DNA of 64,000 nt. It comes from Malaya genurostris. Lineage: Eukaryota; Arthropoda; Insecta; Diptera; Culicidae. Position 1 is the first letter of the stretch; each line of letters starts with the position of its first letter. Location of the stretch: contig NC_080572.1 in the NCBI RefSeq assembly GCF_030247185.1, positions 228,833,435-228,897,434 on the forward strand, in the 5' to 3' direction. Below the pieces are notes generated by a model. That model was given only the letters and a program-made list of their open reading frames with translations, did no database searches and was not told the DNA's origin. Position numbers and translations under genes: made by a program. Positions 46,589 through 60,588 of this stretch are shown in pieces.

Positions 46589-48361
46589 TGACAGACATGT
46601 GATTTCCGTACAATGATTTCGGTACAACGTTGTACGCGTACAACGATGAGGTGACAGACATGTTTTGCGCACAGAATGAATGTACTGTGAAACGAAAAAA
46701 CTCAAAATTTAGCTTTATTTCCCAGCTCCGACGATCGATAATATATAAACCGAAAATTTTTGTGGTTTGAAGATTATTACTAGCAACTAATTTATGACCG
46801 ATATAATCTTGTCTCTCTGTCTTAGCTATTAAACTATTTGTGTGTGAGTGTTCATTGGATGACAGTATCACTCATATCATTGTTTAAATGTAATTAGCAT
46901 TAGAGAAAATTAGATGTTCATAATTTTGATGTTCTAACATTCACTGAAAAAAAATAAAAAACAAATATAAATATAGAATGGAGGAAATATGAAAGGCTTT
47001 TAGAACTAATTTTCGGAACACGAGTACTATTTTTTGCAACGACGCTGATTTCTACCAAAATGGTAGTGAATCACTAAATTTTGTTTGTAAATCTTACCGA
47101 CTTTTGCCAAATCCGCATAAATTTCAAGATGTTCAGTCATAATTCCTTTTTCACCCGCATATTCACGATAAAAATAAGAGCGCATAAACTATTAAGATTG
47201 AGTCTCAAAATAGTAAATAAATCTAAGATATTATTAGCATGTAACCATCAGAAACGGCATGGCACACACATATTTCAGAAAAATTCTGTCAACGTAACAG
47301 TTTATTCATCACGAAATTTTCATAAAAAGAATTATGTTCATCTTAAAACTGAATTTAAAACCTTCTTGAATTTTAAATCATTCCGAAATAGATTTGACAT
47401 AGGTTTGATGCTTCACTTTGCTTCATAAATCTTATGAAAAATGGTCTACTACACTGGAATATAATCTGATAATGGTTTTATTAGGATTTTGAGAAGTTTA
47501 AAGTTGTTATGCTATATTTATGAAGTAACACTGAAAACTATTACAAGTATTTCTTAAATTGAATATGTGACTTGGTACGTTTTCTGCTTCAATTTACTCA
47601 CACTGAAAGACATGATTCGCTGTTCTCTCTATTCATACCCAAAATAAGACTCTTTCTAAACAATTCAAAAACAAGTTTTTTTTTCCATCGGACGGCATTC
47701 AACCCGATGACACAAGACGAAGTAATAAGAAGATTTAGAGTTTCCAGAAGTGAATATAGGGGACCAATGTTATAAATGGAATTTCGATAGGTCATCAATA
47801 AACAGGATGATTACACAATTGGTTTATTCATGTATTGGATATTTATCGTTTATTATTACCACATGTGCATTCAAAATATGAATCATTATGTTTTTAAATT
47901 CATTTAAACAATAATCTTACTTGTTATTGAATAGAAAACAATTACTCAATAGTGCTGATTTTTTGTACAAATATGAGTAAATTGTTTTCCTTATTTGTAT
48001 TTCAAAACTTCACCAAATGAATGAATATTTCTTGGTTTGACTGCTTTTTGAAAACATGCTGCAAAGTATATAAGTTTTATGCTGCTTGTTAGCATTTTAC
48101 CGAGATTTTTTTCAAAATATGACGATGGTTGTTTATTATTTGATGCTCAGAAGAAGGAAATATTGTTTCATGAGTTCACCATCACTCGCCAATGGCGCTG
48201 GTAGCAGTAAACAGTGATGTGATTTTGCGCTGTACAACGATGAATGACCGTAGTACGGAAATCACCGTTGAATCATGATGCTCGCGTGATACCACCGTGA
48301 TTCAGGGTGACAGACATGTGATTTCATGGTGTACAGTGATACCGATATCACATGTCTGTCA
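46589..48361. mobile_element. Unclassified DNA element with TGACAGACATGTGAT ends
   Basis: TGACAGACATGTGAT at 46589-46603 and ATCACATGTCTGTCA at 48347-48361 are perfect 15 bp inverted ends. The subterminal GTGATTTCCGTAC block is mirrored near 48250-48275 (GTACGGAAATCAC). Extra direct copies of TGACAGACATG lie at 46651 and 48307. A frame at 47572-47775 contains MTQDEVIRRFRVSRSEYRG, faintly like the start of a PIF/Harbinger transposase. No target duplication found. Confidence 0.6.
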
Positions 48362-48365
48362 TAAG

Positions 48366-48411
48366 CATTACTCGTTTGTGGTGCGTTCCATTACTCGTTT
48401 GTGGTGCGTGT
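48366..48411 (+). repeat. 23 bp tandem duplication
   Basis: CATTACTCGTTTGTGGTGCG occurs twice in a row, right beside the end of the preceding element. Confidence 0.9.
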
Positions 48412-49078
48412 CTTTGCTGGGTATCATTGCTAAACTGCCAGGACGAAAAATCAACAATGACAGTCTAGTTAAAACAACAATCGATTAGTTGTACTAAATT
48501 CGAACCAATCAAATTCAGAAAAACAATTAATATTTTAGTTGTTTTGCGAACGCTGGCTCTTCCGTGCAGAGACTAACAAGAGAAAAAATGTTTAAATCAG
48601 GAACGACATACTTTGATTTGACACATGTCTTCCGTAACCATTTGAAGACCCACATTAGAAAAGATCCGAAGTGCAAATGACAGTTTCTCCTTCCGTCGAA
48701 CATTTTACCTAGAATCAGGCGAGCAGGCAAAATTTTTTTTCGGAGGGGGCTTCAGAATATGATAATTAATTTTCATACGCATGGAAACTTGTACATAATT
48801 ATAAGTAAATATTTCGGAGAAAGTCGTTTGTTGAAAATTTTTCATTTTATTATTGACTTAAGTATAACGAATTTCACGCTAAATCGTATTCGCAGTTGAC
48901 AAATTTTTTAAAGATTTGAATGAAATTTTCTGGACATAAAGACTTTGTCTTGAAATGTCACATTTTATTCCGCTCGGCCTTTTGCCTACCTGGGCAGCCA
49001 TGGTTACCAGACGGCTACCAAAATTGTGTCAGTGACGGCTGTCAAATCCAATTTTGCAAAACATAGTCGCCTGTATCT
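48412..49078. other. Unassigned sequence
   Basis: No gene or repeat recognised. Confidence 0.4.
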
Positions 49079-49080
49079 TA

Positions 49081-50363
49081 ACACATGGATCAATAAGTCC
49101 CGAGACTAACAATGGAAACAATATTTGTTTTGCAAATTTTTTTTTTATTTCATCATCATAATCACCTTTTAGGGTTCCAACATTTTTCCAATTTTTCAAT
49201 ACCATGTTTATAAAAAATTTTCGCTTCAAAATAAGCTTCAGTTTCAGCGATGTCCTCCTCATTTGAGCCAAATCTTTTTCCCTGGAGCATTTTTTTAAGA
49301 TCAGCAAAGAGCCAGTAGTCACTGGGGGCTAAATCTGGCGAGTATGGGGGGTGGGGAAGCAGATCAAAGCCCAATTCGTTCAATTTCGCCATTGTTTTCA
49401 TCGACTTGTGGCAGGGTGCATTGTCTTGATGAAAAAGGATTTTTTTTTCTCTGCATGTGCGGTCGTTTTTTTTGCGATTTCCTCCTTCAAACGCACCAGT
49501 AAGTCAATATAATAATCACTGTTGATCGATTTACCTTTTTCGAGGTAGTCAATGAAAATCACGCCATGCGTATCGCAAAAAACTGACACCATGACTTTGC
49601 CAGCTGACTGCTGCGTTTTCGGACGCTTCGGACGGCTTTCGTCAGCTGTGCGCCACTCAGATGACTGCCGCTTCGACTCTGGAGTGTAGTGATGTATCCA
49701 TGTTTCGTCCATGGTCACGTAACGACGCAAGAAATCTTTTCTGTTGCGAGTAAATAGCGATAAACTGCTTTCTGAATCATCGACTCGTTGCTGTTTTTGT
49801 TCCATCGAAAGCAATCGCGGCACCCACTTGGAAAAAAAACTTTTTTCATGCTCAATTTTCCATGAAGGATAGTAAAGACACTTCCATATGATATCATATA
49901 TGTCATCTCAGCAATCTCACGGAGCTTCACTTTACGATCTTTCATTATAATTTTTGTCACTTCACTCACATTTTCCGGTGTAACGGCTTCCACAGGTCTA
50001 CCCGAGCGTTCCGCGTCATTTGTGTCGGTACGACCACGTTTAAACTCGGGGAACCACCGACAAATCGTTGCTTTTGATGGACAAGAGTCCGGATAACATT
50101 TTCAATCCATTGTTTTGCTTGCACGGTGTTTTTACCCATTAAAAAACAATGTTTTATCAAAACACGAAACTTGGTTTTTTTCATTTTTCAAACAAACTAC
50201 AAAACGACTTTACTCCAACCTCGATAACTCAGCTGTTTCTGGTCGGATCGACTTAAAATTTTGACCCGTTTCAAGCAAAGGTTAGTTCTCTAGAAAGACG
50301 TGGTTACTGGTTTACTACGAGCGTCATCTCTGCTTTAGTCTCGGGACTTATTTATCCATGTGT
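49081..50363 (-). mobile_element. DD34D mariner, full length but decayed
   Basis: 29 bp inverted ends with one mismatch (outer bases ACACATGGAT, inner AATAAGTCCCGAGACTAA), flanked by TA at 49079-49080 and 50364-50365. ATAAGTCCC..ACT is the typical mariner end motif. Length 1283 bp. Confidence 0.93.
49131..50184 (-). pseudogene. DD34D mariner transposase, several frameshifts
   Basis: Begins MKKTKFRVLIKHCFLMGKNT at 50184. Frameshifts near 50105, 49830 and 49440 split it; pieces read ICRWFPEFKRGRTDTNDAER, TPENVSEVTKIIMKDRKVKL, KWVPRLLSMEQKQQR, YVTMDETWIHHYTPESKRQS and PPYSPDLAPSDYWLFADLKK. Catalytic aspartates at 49709-49707, 49425-49423 and 49320-49318; the last two are 34 residues apart. Helix-turn-helix and catalytic parts are all present in order, so decay is by small indels only. 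Confidence 0.92.
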
Positions 50364-50627
50364 TAGTTAGCCGAGCGTTTCCATCTTTTAATCTTCATTG
50401 AAAATGTCAAAGATTTCGATGTGGAAAAATCCTGGTGGATACGGTTGTATCGACGACACGACCTGCCACTCGTCTATCAAAACTGTATCGTAAATTCAAC
50501 TACCCCTCAGTAACTGGAAATGTCAAATCGAAAACGCTAGTGAATTTTTTTAAACTGGCAGCACAAGTTGATATATTTATTGATTTTGAATAACAGTCAC
50601 CATAACCTTGGTTACTAAATATTATTG

Positions 50628-51543
50628 ATAGGAAATATCGAATAAAATCTGTTATCGATAATATCGAAATATCTCAATTCAATATCGATATTATCGATAA
50701 ATATCGATATTTGTCACCAGTTAAATGAAAATTTATTAAAACAAGAGAGTATATTTGATTGCAAAAATTTATTTTAGGTTCACAGCCGAACAAATTACAT
50801 TTTCAAAAATTGAAATATCCCTGAACTCAAACAAGCCGTGTTTCCCGCTGTGGAATTGACTCTTTCAGCGTCTTTTTATTGCTAGAATTATCAAAAGACG
50901 CTGTGCAATAAATTTCTGTGTAATTTTCCCAATAAGAGAAAATATTTGTTTTCTCTGGTGCTTGCTCAATACTTAGCATACACGCTACCAACAAAATACT
51001 TAACATTAAGTACTGTTCGCCCTTTACAAGAGTTGTGTGCAGGAAGTCAATTTTAGCAGACCCTGTCAGCTTGGAGCGAAATTAGTCTTCAGTACAGTAA
51101 CGCCATCGCACGGCATCACATTCAACATATCATGTCATTTGTATTGGCGCGTATTATTCGTGCGCGCCAAACGAATTTGACATTTCAATCCCCTACTTCT
51201 ATGTATGAGATTCAATGCAAACTCGCCTGAGGGTGACATGCTCGCTAAGAACGATGTTGCCAATGATTTGTTCGTGAAATGTGAGAGCTGGATATCAAGT
51301 TAATATGATGTCTTTGATTTTAGGTAAGATTTTATTAACGTATTTTTGAACATAGCCTAAATATCTAATATTAGATAAAAACTACTCGAGCGAAGTAATA
51401 ATATGAAATTATAATTTTACTTAACTCCATGGTTGCAATATCGAATATCGATATTTTTCGTCAATGCTCTGAATTATCGATGTCGTCGGTATCGTGGCAA
51501 TATCGATATTATCGATAAATATCGATAAGTTTCCCATCTCTAC
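50628..51543. mobile_element. Element bounded by ATCGATA-rich repeats (hAT-like end on the right)
   Basis: Dense ATATCGATATTATCGATAAA words occur at 50640-50715 and 51435-51540. The right edge on the minus strand reads TAGAGATGGGAAACTTATCG, a TAGAGATGG-type hAT end. The left edge is decayed. The 700 bp interior has no recognisable gene. Confidence 0.45.
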
Positions 51544-51698
51544 TGCATATCGAAGGCAAGATGAATGTAAACAAAATAAATTTTAGATCGGTTATTATAT
51601 TATGGAACATTTTAATGGATTTACATGACTCGAGCGGAATGTAAAAATTGAGGAGTATGAGTTATGTCTTTCATAAAGCCAAAAAGTTCAAAATTCAG

Positions 51699-51793
51699 GT
51701 CTAGACTTGAAACCGTTGTGTGAGAAGGAAGACATGGAAATGACCGACAACGAGCTGAGCGAGGCTAGTGCTCTGCGGTACCTGCATAACGTT
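51699..51793 (+). other. Possible short coding exon, unidentified
   Basis: Between an AG (..AAATTCAG) and a GT (GTTCG/GTAAAA) one frame reads LDLKPLCEKEDMEMTDNELS then EASALRYLHNVR. Composition is coding-like and GC-richer than the flanks. I cannot name the protein and neighbouring exons are not evident. Confidence 0.25.
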
Positions 51794-52143
51794 CGGTAAA
51801 ATGATTTCTTTGTGGAATTCCACTAGTAATCCTCGAATAGTGGCCATAAAGGTGAAATACTGTTTCCACTGCTGCGCAATCAACCGACACAAAACAATTT
51901 TGACACCGGCATATTACACCGAATCCTACTACCCAGAAAAGCTAGCAGTTGAAGTGTACGGATGAATCGCTGGAAGCAGATCATTGCCCTCGTTCGTTGG
52001 TTTCATCCATAGTTTCGATTAAATTCCGAAAATCGAGTTCATTAAAATGCTGCTCTGCTTAATTTGGACAAAGTTTAACACTAATAGAACTATTCCACCG
52101 CTTTCAAAACATGTTTATTTGTTTTGGGGTTCCTTGATAACTA

Positions 52144-53161
<1,018 letters not shown>

Positions 53162-53163
53162 TA

Positions 53164-54510
53164 GTCCATAGCAACTTAAACAGTGTTGCTCGAGAAGATT
53201 ATTTTTATCATTTACAAGGGGTCGCTAGATTTGTGGTAACTGGCGGTGAATCGTTAGCGAACATTTTTAATGTTGATTTATCTTCGGAGTGCCTGGTCGT
53301 GTCGTCGGTTGTATCGTTTGAGTTGTATCAAATACAAATTATAATACGGAGTACTCCGACAAATTTTCAAGGACACATTTTGCATCGTGCGGTCATATAT
53401 CAAATAAACATAGATTTCCGACTGTACGGTGACACTAACAGCACCTCTAGTGAGAAACGGGTGTACTTTTTTCCATTAGCTACTGTGGTTTTGTTAAATG
53501 CGCAGGCAACTTTATGCATGCATTTTAGGAGCATTTACGCACCCATTCTCCACCAGACGGTGCTTTTGCTGTCACGGGTTGCTCAACTACATTAGTATTA
53601 CACTGGGAAATCTATGTTTATTTGATTTATGGTGCGGTACACTGTCATGATACACTGTCAGAGTTACAATGTACTTTAACGAATTTTCTATAAAACTAGC
53701 AACGCTGAAGGGTAAGAACAAGATCACCATAGTTACTGTTTATTATAGTGAAAAATACGAAAACAAATTCACAATCGAAGTCGGAAGAGCAGGACGAGAC
53801 GGTGATATTGACGACGATCACGATGGCACATCAAACTTGAAGATGTTTTGAAAGTACTGACTCGACGACTCAGAAAATTCATTTCATTATGCATTTGTGC
53901 TAACGGCAAGACCTGTGTATCTATATTTTGTAGGTGATCGAGACTATGGGCAAGGAAAACGAAAATGAACTACAGGATAATGCAACTGATTTAATGATTA
54001 TTAGACGATTTTAGTACAAAACCGTCAACTTCGATGGCACGCTATAGACCTTATCACAAAAAGCCACTTTGCTCACTATATTTTGTCTTTTGAAAAAGCC
54101 TAGACGTTTTTACAAAAAACAAAAATTTTCAAAAAAATCTGTTGGGCTTGTGATGTTCACAAAATAAGTCTAATTTTAGAATGAAGGTTGAAAAAATACT
54201 AGCCGGATTTTACGCTGAAAACAATTGATCTTAAAAATTTTAAGTCAAATAACAAAAAAAAAATCACGCCATTCTTTATTTGAATGAAATTTTGTCCCAA
54301 CATAGATAATCATGTTCCCGGCCAACCTTCCACCATATATTGTACGATGGGCGTTTTAAAAAGAAAAAAAGTTTTTCTAACAAACACTTTTTTCTTATCC
54401 AGCACTGACACTTTCGGCGAATATCGAGCAACTTAATTAAAAATGAGATTCTTTGTAAATCGATTTAAAATTTTAAAGATAAATTTTTTTCAGAATAGGA
54501 TTCGATAAGA
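53164..54510. other. Unassigned; one 120-codon open frame
   Basis: 53233-53595 (plus) is open for 120 codons with no recognisable domain. The rest shows no repeat termini. Confidence 0.3.
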
Positions 54511-55292
54511 TTTTTGCCTTTCTCATATAGAAAGGTTATGCAATCACTTGAAAGATCGAATAGTAAAAATTGGCCCGGAGGGCAAAGTGTCATATACCAT
54601 TCGACTCGGTTCATCGAGCTGAGCAATGTCTGTGTGTGTGTGTGTGTATGTGTCAAATAATCTCACTAGGTTTTCTCGGAGATGGCTGAACCGATTTCGA
54701 CAAACTTAGATTCAAATGAAAGGCCTCATGGTCCCATACGGACATATCCCCCCTAAATTTCATCCGGATCCGACTTCCGGTTCTGGAGTTATAGGGTAAA
54801 GTGTGTTCAATATTGTACACCGTCACTTAAACTGACGGAACAAAAACCGTAAAAAATTTCCTAAACTGGACTCCGTTATTCCCATCTTATGGTCCTACCA
54901 AAAATTACTGCATATTTTTGGATACAACAAACATTTAAATCGTCATTTAGAGTGCGATAGCAAAATCGTATTATTATGAATCAAAATTTGAATAAAAACT
55001 AGTAGAGTTTGTACGTCATGTTAGTTTTTGACCGTACGAACCGACTTCGATTATACCGGTTCTCGGGTTCCGGTGCCGGAAGTGCATATAATAGTGAACC
55101 CACTTCGTTTTCTTAAGGATGACCTACGCAATCAAAGAACTGTTTTATTCTGTATGTTATACTAGTTAATGCACAAACAATCTTTTGGTTTCTTTCAAAA
55201 ATCGAAGAAAAAAATTTTGAATAGAATACCACAATATTATACATGAGAAAGACATCATCACACTACTAGGTGGATTAAAACAGATTTTTTCA
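54511..55292 (+). mobile_element. Family A repeat, complete copy
   Basis: Starts TTGCCTTTCTCATATAGAAAGG-like at about 54514, has CGACTCGGTTCATCGAGCTG, a GT microsatellite, GACTTCCGGTTCTGGAG, and ends ACACTACTAGGTGGATTAAA near 55280. A useful reference for the subfamily also seen at 16946-17580 and 19727-20283. Confidence 0.85.
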
Positions 55293-56339
55293 GTATTTTT
55301 TATTGAAAAATTTGACTGCTTTTTTAGAATCACTACAAAAACACTTTGTTGTAGGATCTATCATATTCGGCAGTAGCTCTTAGAAAAAAAATTGGTTGAA
55401 AATGGTTAGCACTTTTCACTCTGGATAAATTTTGGAAAAAAGCATACAAATGAATTTTTGACACAAAGTTATGACCCAAAAGTTTCATTGAAATCAAGAT
55501 GTTTTTGTCAATGTAACACAATAAATTTTTAAATTTTCCGCGCAAAGGGCCTACACCAAAGGCCGAAACGTCGGACAGTAAACAACATTTGTTTGTATTA
55601 TAAGACTGAGACAGTCGTTTTCCTGATTTCTCACAAAAATATTACGTTATGTAGCCTGAATATCCTACACAGAAGTAACATGAGCACAGGATTTTGCTGC
55701 GCCAAGTCAAACGCGCCATTCAAACACCTTGCCTGCTATGCGCTCGAGACAAACCAATTCCTGCGCTTTCTTCTACGAATCAAATTCATGGGAAGTAGTG
55801 TGAGTTCAATCGAAATAGTGCATGGGATTGAATCTACCAGCTTGATTCAAAAATTTTTTCTCTGTAATCGATATTCAGAATATCAGAATGTTGTATATCT
55901 CTAAAAATAACATAATCAATTTGATTACAAGATGAGTTCCGATATCTGATATATCTGATATATTCGTATAGTCATGAAAACGATCAATTATAATCGTGCG
56001 TTAGTTTATCGAACATCACGATAGTGATATTGAAAGTAATGATATTTTATTCGAACTCAGTAATGATCAGTGCTGAGAAAAAATCTTAATTTTTGTTTGA
56101 TGTTTTGCAAACGCTATTCTCACTGAAACTGATTTCACATGGCAAAAAATCAGTTATGAAAAGTTCATTAGCAAACATTCTCCTCGAAGATATTTAGAAA
56201 AAAAAGTTCGCACATTGAATTTATCTGATATGATTCTCGAAGGGAAGATTTTCGTGAAATTAAATTACTTAGCCCTTATATCTGAACCATTTGCAGAACA
56301 CATGATGAATAAATGTGATAAACAGAAACTGAACCCTCG
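55293..56339. other. Unassigned AT-rich sequence
   Basis: AAAGGCCGAAACGTCGG at about 55558 follows GGGCCTACACC and can form a small stem. No gene recognised. Confidence 0.35.
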
Positions 56340-56492
56340 GGAACGGGTAGAGCATGCTGGGTAAGTCGATGCCTTTCACGCAGCCCAGCTGGGTTCGATT
56401 CTCAATCCCGCATGTAGGATCAGAAAATTTTTCTGGCCCGAAAAGGTGAATGACCTTAAAGTTAAAACGTCTACAATTGAAACAAAAAAAAT
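56340..56492 (+). mobile_element. tRNA-derived SINE
   Basis: GGGTAGAGCATGCTGGG resembles a Pol III A box and GGGTTCGATTCTC is a nearly perfect B box (consensus GGTTCGANTCC). The head is followed by CCCGCATGTAGGATCAGAAA, a body with GAATGACCTTAAAG, and an A-rich tail ending AAACAAAAAAAATG. This is the layout of tRNA-derived SINEs; the family name is uncertain. Confidence 0.65.
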
Positions 56493-56534
56493 GAACCTTT
56501 CTAAAAATGTTCATTGCGCGTGGTTGAAAGGAAA

Positions 56535-56580
56535 AAGAACCTGATTTAATTCACCTAGCGGTGTAATGCTGCCTTTCTCG
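56535..56580 (-). repeat. Family A 3' terminus fragment
   Basis: TTCACCTAGCGGTGTAATG followed by CTGCCTTTCTCGTAT. Confidence 0.6.
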
Positions 56581-56884
56581 TATTATTCATTTTCTCCTAT
56601 ATATTACAGCAGATATACCCCGAAATACTACAATTCAAAAATGTTAAAAAAAGAGTTTTGAAGATTTGCATTGCATGAAACTAGTACATTGATATACAAC
56701 TTTTGAACTTACGGTAGCGAGAATTTATTCAATCAAACGTAAGGAAGTAAAGAAGGTGATTACAGGATATCGGCATAGTGACATTCGGTTCATTCAACCA
56801 TACAGTAACTGGATCTACAATTTGTTTTAAAGATTCTCTATGGCGAATTTGGACCAAAAAAATGTCCCGTTAGTTGGTTAGTAG

Positions 56885-59395
56885 TTCCAAAAAAGTTGGA
56901 ACGGTAACTTCGAGCTGTCATAGCTCAGTTGTTACTTGACTAATTTCGATAAATTTTACACCCTCGAATTTTGTGAAGTTTGTAGATTTTTTTTTTGACG
57001 ATCGTTTAGGAAAAACTACTGAAAATCTGATTTTTCCCGTTCCAAGTTTTTTTTCAAGCTCAAAATGTGCCCTATCTGCATTTATGCGGCACCTGCATCG
57101 CAAATCGGATATTGAGAACCTCAACTTACATGTACATGTACATTTTTTTGATTCAGAATATTGGAATCATTACCAGAAACAATGTATTGATGACCAAAAT
57201 TATATATCCGTTCAAGGAATCTCAAGAAATTTGGAACAAATACAGAGAATTTCTATTATTGGGAAAATTTTGCCAAACAAAATCAAATCAAAACTTTTAA
57301 ATTTTATGACGTATAGTTTTTTATCATTTTAGATAGAAATTTATTATGAACAAAATTTACAAAAAAAACTGAAACTTGGATTTCACTGAAAATTTCAAAA
57401 AAATGTGATAAATAACCTAAAACTCTAAAAATAGTTATAGTTTTGTATTGGAAAAACGATCTAAACAATTTTTATGTACAACCCAAACGCAATTGATAAC
57501 TACTAAAATTATGATTTTGTTCTAGGTTTGCCGTAGAATTTCAAAAAATAGGTAAAAGATCGGAAATTTTAAAATTTCCGAGTTAAATTGCATTGCACAG
57601 TGGTCCGGATCCACAATTTAGGGGGACAAAAACATTTGTGGCTTAACCTTATACTTTAGTGCTATGATGTCTTCAAAACAAATGATCAGTAAAGATAAGC
57701 CATATGTCGATGTACATGATATTAGGGTGGCTCTTATTATTAAGGTGATCCGAAACTTATTTTCCGGATATATTGAGATAGAGGACTGCATTCTTCGGCA
57801 AAATTGTAGATAAACTTATATCGAGCAGCTTTGCTGAGGACACCATAGTAGTAACTGCATCGGGTTTAGTGTTACAGCTATTTTCAAAGAGCAACTTAGG
57901 GTGTTCCTCAAAAAATCAGATTTTTTGCTCTAGCATTTATATTTTTCTCTTCTCGTATAGGTAGGTATCTTTGAACATCTTTTAGAGTTTGTTAAAACCA
58001 ATTTTTTAATGACTGGCGTGTTCAGGTAGCGTTTTCTGAACCGAAGTTATGAGCAAAACTAGTTAAAAAAACAAGGTATTTTTAAACTGCTATATCTAAC
58101 ATTGAGGCAAACGAAAAAAAAACCGTTTCTTGTATTTGACAAAAAATATTTTCGAGCATGTTTATAAAAAAAGGCGGAGAAGATATTTTTTTAAATTTTT
58201 TAAAATTATGTTCAAACATTGGGTTTTTTCATTGAAAAATATTCGTATCATGTAAGTCATTTATTAGCTATATATGAAAATAAGGTATTTTTGTCTTCTA
58301 TAGTGTCAAATTATTTCAAGTGCATATTCGGGAAGAAATCGATCTGCATTCTTCGGGGAATGCAGAATGGTGTCGCTTTTGTAAAATCTCTAAGGCCCCT
58401 CGGTGGCTGGAGGTTTTATCAACCGCATCTTGGCACCTGCAGATCGTTCAGCATCCTTTTGGGGATGCAGGACGATTTATTTCTTTATGTTTTGTGCTGT
58501 TTTCCCACATCACCCAATTCCCAATTCCCTTCCATGTTCCTTTTATCCTTCCCTTTCCATCAAAAAGTTGATCAGAAGCTATGGCAAGGCACGAATCTCC
58601 AAATAACTAGGGGAACATGCCACTTGAGCCAATCAGTTCTGATAACATAGGTGCAAAGTTTCAATCAGTAAAAAGCATTCAAACGAAGAGGTTGTTTTTC
58701 GAGACGAAGACAACTGTTAGCTGCAATTATATTGGTTGGTTGGTGCTAATCGCAAAAGCTGCTGCAAAGCCAATATTCGGGGCGATTCCAGTTTTATAAG
58801 TACCTGAAATAGTGGAACTCACTTCACTGAGAAAGATGTCCAAATCGGTTTGAGAACTGTTTCAATTTGTAGGTTACACTAGTTCATGCACTAGCTTTCA
58901 TGTTTTTCAAAAGTCAAACAAAACTGTTTGAAGAATACATTTTTTATATGAGAATAAGAGAGATATAAGAAAGGCATTATTATTGCACAACTAGGTGGAT
59001 AAACACAAGTTTTACTTAATTTCGTGTGATTTTTTATGCTAAATTCAGAATTCTACTTTTTCTGAATTGTTTACTAACAGGAAATTCAAATAATTTTCGA
59101 ATTCTATACATTCCGAAATAATTCTAAGTTTGTGATATTTAAATTTTAATATTCTATCGATCCATCAATTATATGTCGTTTGGGATAGCGGAAAATTTAA
59201 GAAATATGTTTTGTTCTTGATTGCTTGTAAAACAAAAATCAATCAATTTTTTTTAATTGTAGTTGGTTTCTTTTGCCATGGGTTAGTATATGAAATGCAT
59301 ATAATTTTACGTTCTATTTCTTATTGTACAAAGCCATTGAAATAGTTTTAAAATTTTGTGTTGTCACAAAATTTATTTTATTAATAAAAAACAAA
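56885..59395 (+). repeat. Third, partial copy of the duplicated block
   Basis: Homologous to about 31970-34795, with a ~410 bp deletion at 57125 within repeat E. It includes the CACAGTGG element (57596), the GGTGGCTGGAGG block (58402), the LINE promoter fragment (58663) and family A 3' end (58795-59000). It differs from copies 1 and 2 more than they do from each other, so it is an older duplicate or independently derived. Confidence 0.85.
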
Positions 59396-59469
59396 TTCTA
59401 CGTCTCTTTGAAACAGATGAAATCAAAACGGATTCCAATATTTTCACTTTGATTTGCAGAAATGTTGGA

Positions 59470-60588
59470 ACGCAATATATATCAGAAATTTTGAAATTTC
59501 CGATCTTCTACCGATTTTTTGAGATTTTACGGAAAACCTAAAACAAAAAAAAACTAATTTTAGTAGTTTTCAATTCCGTTTTGTTGTGCATAAAAATTGG
59601 TTAGATCTTTTGTCCAATACTAAAACATATTATTTTTATAGTTTAGGTATATTTACCAAAATTTTTAAGATTTTCAGTGAAATCCAAGTTTCAGTTTTTT
59701 TGTAAATTTTGTTCATAATAAATTTCCAACTAAAAAAATCAAAAACTATATGTCATAAAATTTCAGAGTTTTGATTTGTTTTTTTTTGGCAAAATTTTCC
59801 CAATAATAGAAATTCTCTGTATTTGTACCAAATTTCTTCAGATTCTTTGAACGAATATAAAATTTTGATCATCAATATATTGTTTCTGGTAATGATTCCA
59901 ATATTCTGAATCAAAAAAATGTACATGTCATCGCTTTTATTTTTGAGTTATATACAAACCTGTGAAAAAAATGAAAAATTCATATATATTTATAAATTTA
60001 TCGATTTCTTAATGTTTTCTTTTGAATGTGCAGGAATGGTAGTTGTAGCTGGTATCACTAGCAATCGAATTATGTATAAAAATATAGAGGTCATCGCTTT
60101 GAATTTCGAGATATTTACGATCATTGTAAAAAGTTTCATCTTTTTTTAGGTCATCTATCTACAGTTTTCATTATAACTTTGGGTAGACAACCCTCTTTTT
60201 AGTATTTTTTCAGTGCATTTCATTTTTGGAAGTAGTACCTTTTCAATGGTGAACAAATTTTGAAGATCGGTTGACTAACAACAAAGTTATGACTCGGTAA
60301 ATTTGAAGTATTCAATATTTTCTATGCGACGTTTATGCCAAAGGAAAGAAAATTGGAAAGCAGATAGGGCATATTGGGCGCGTGAAAAAAACTTGGAACG
60401 GGAAAAATCAAATTGTCATTGGTTTTCCTTTGCCAATCGTCTGCTACAAAGTTTTGGAATCAATCTACGAACTTCACAAAATTCGAGGGTGTAAAATCTA
60501 TTGAGATTCGTTGAAAAGCAGCTGAGCTATGACAGCTCAAAGTTACCGTTCCAACTTTTTTGGAGGCTTGGTATTTGAAGTGTTAAAT
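59470..60588 (-). mobile_element. Repeat E, inverted copy
   Basis: Runs from TTCCGATCTTCTACCG to GGCTTGGTATTTGAAGTG. Together with 56892-57595 it forms an inverted pair. Confidence 0.8.

Noticed and set aside
46431..46871. 146-codon minus-strand frame
   Set aside because: It crosses the left end of the TGACAGACATG element, so it is a chance fusion.
55530..55575. GGGCC..GGCCGAAACGTC resembles hammerhead ribozyme stem II plus GAAAC
   Set aside because: The required CUGAUGA box is not present upstream of the stem.
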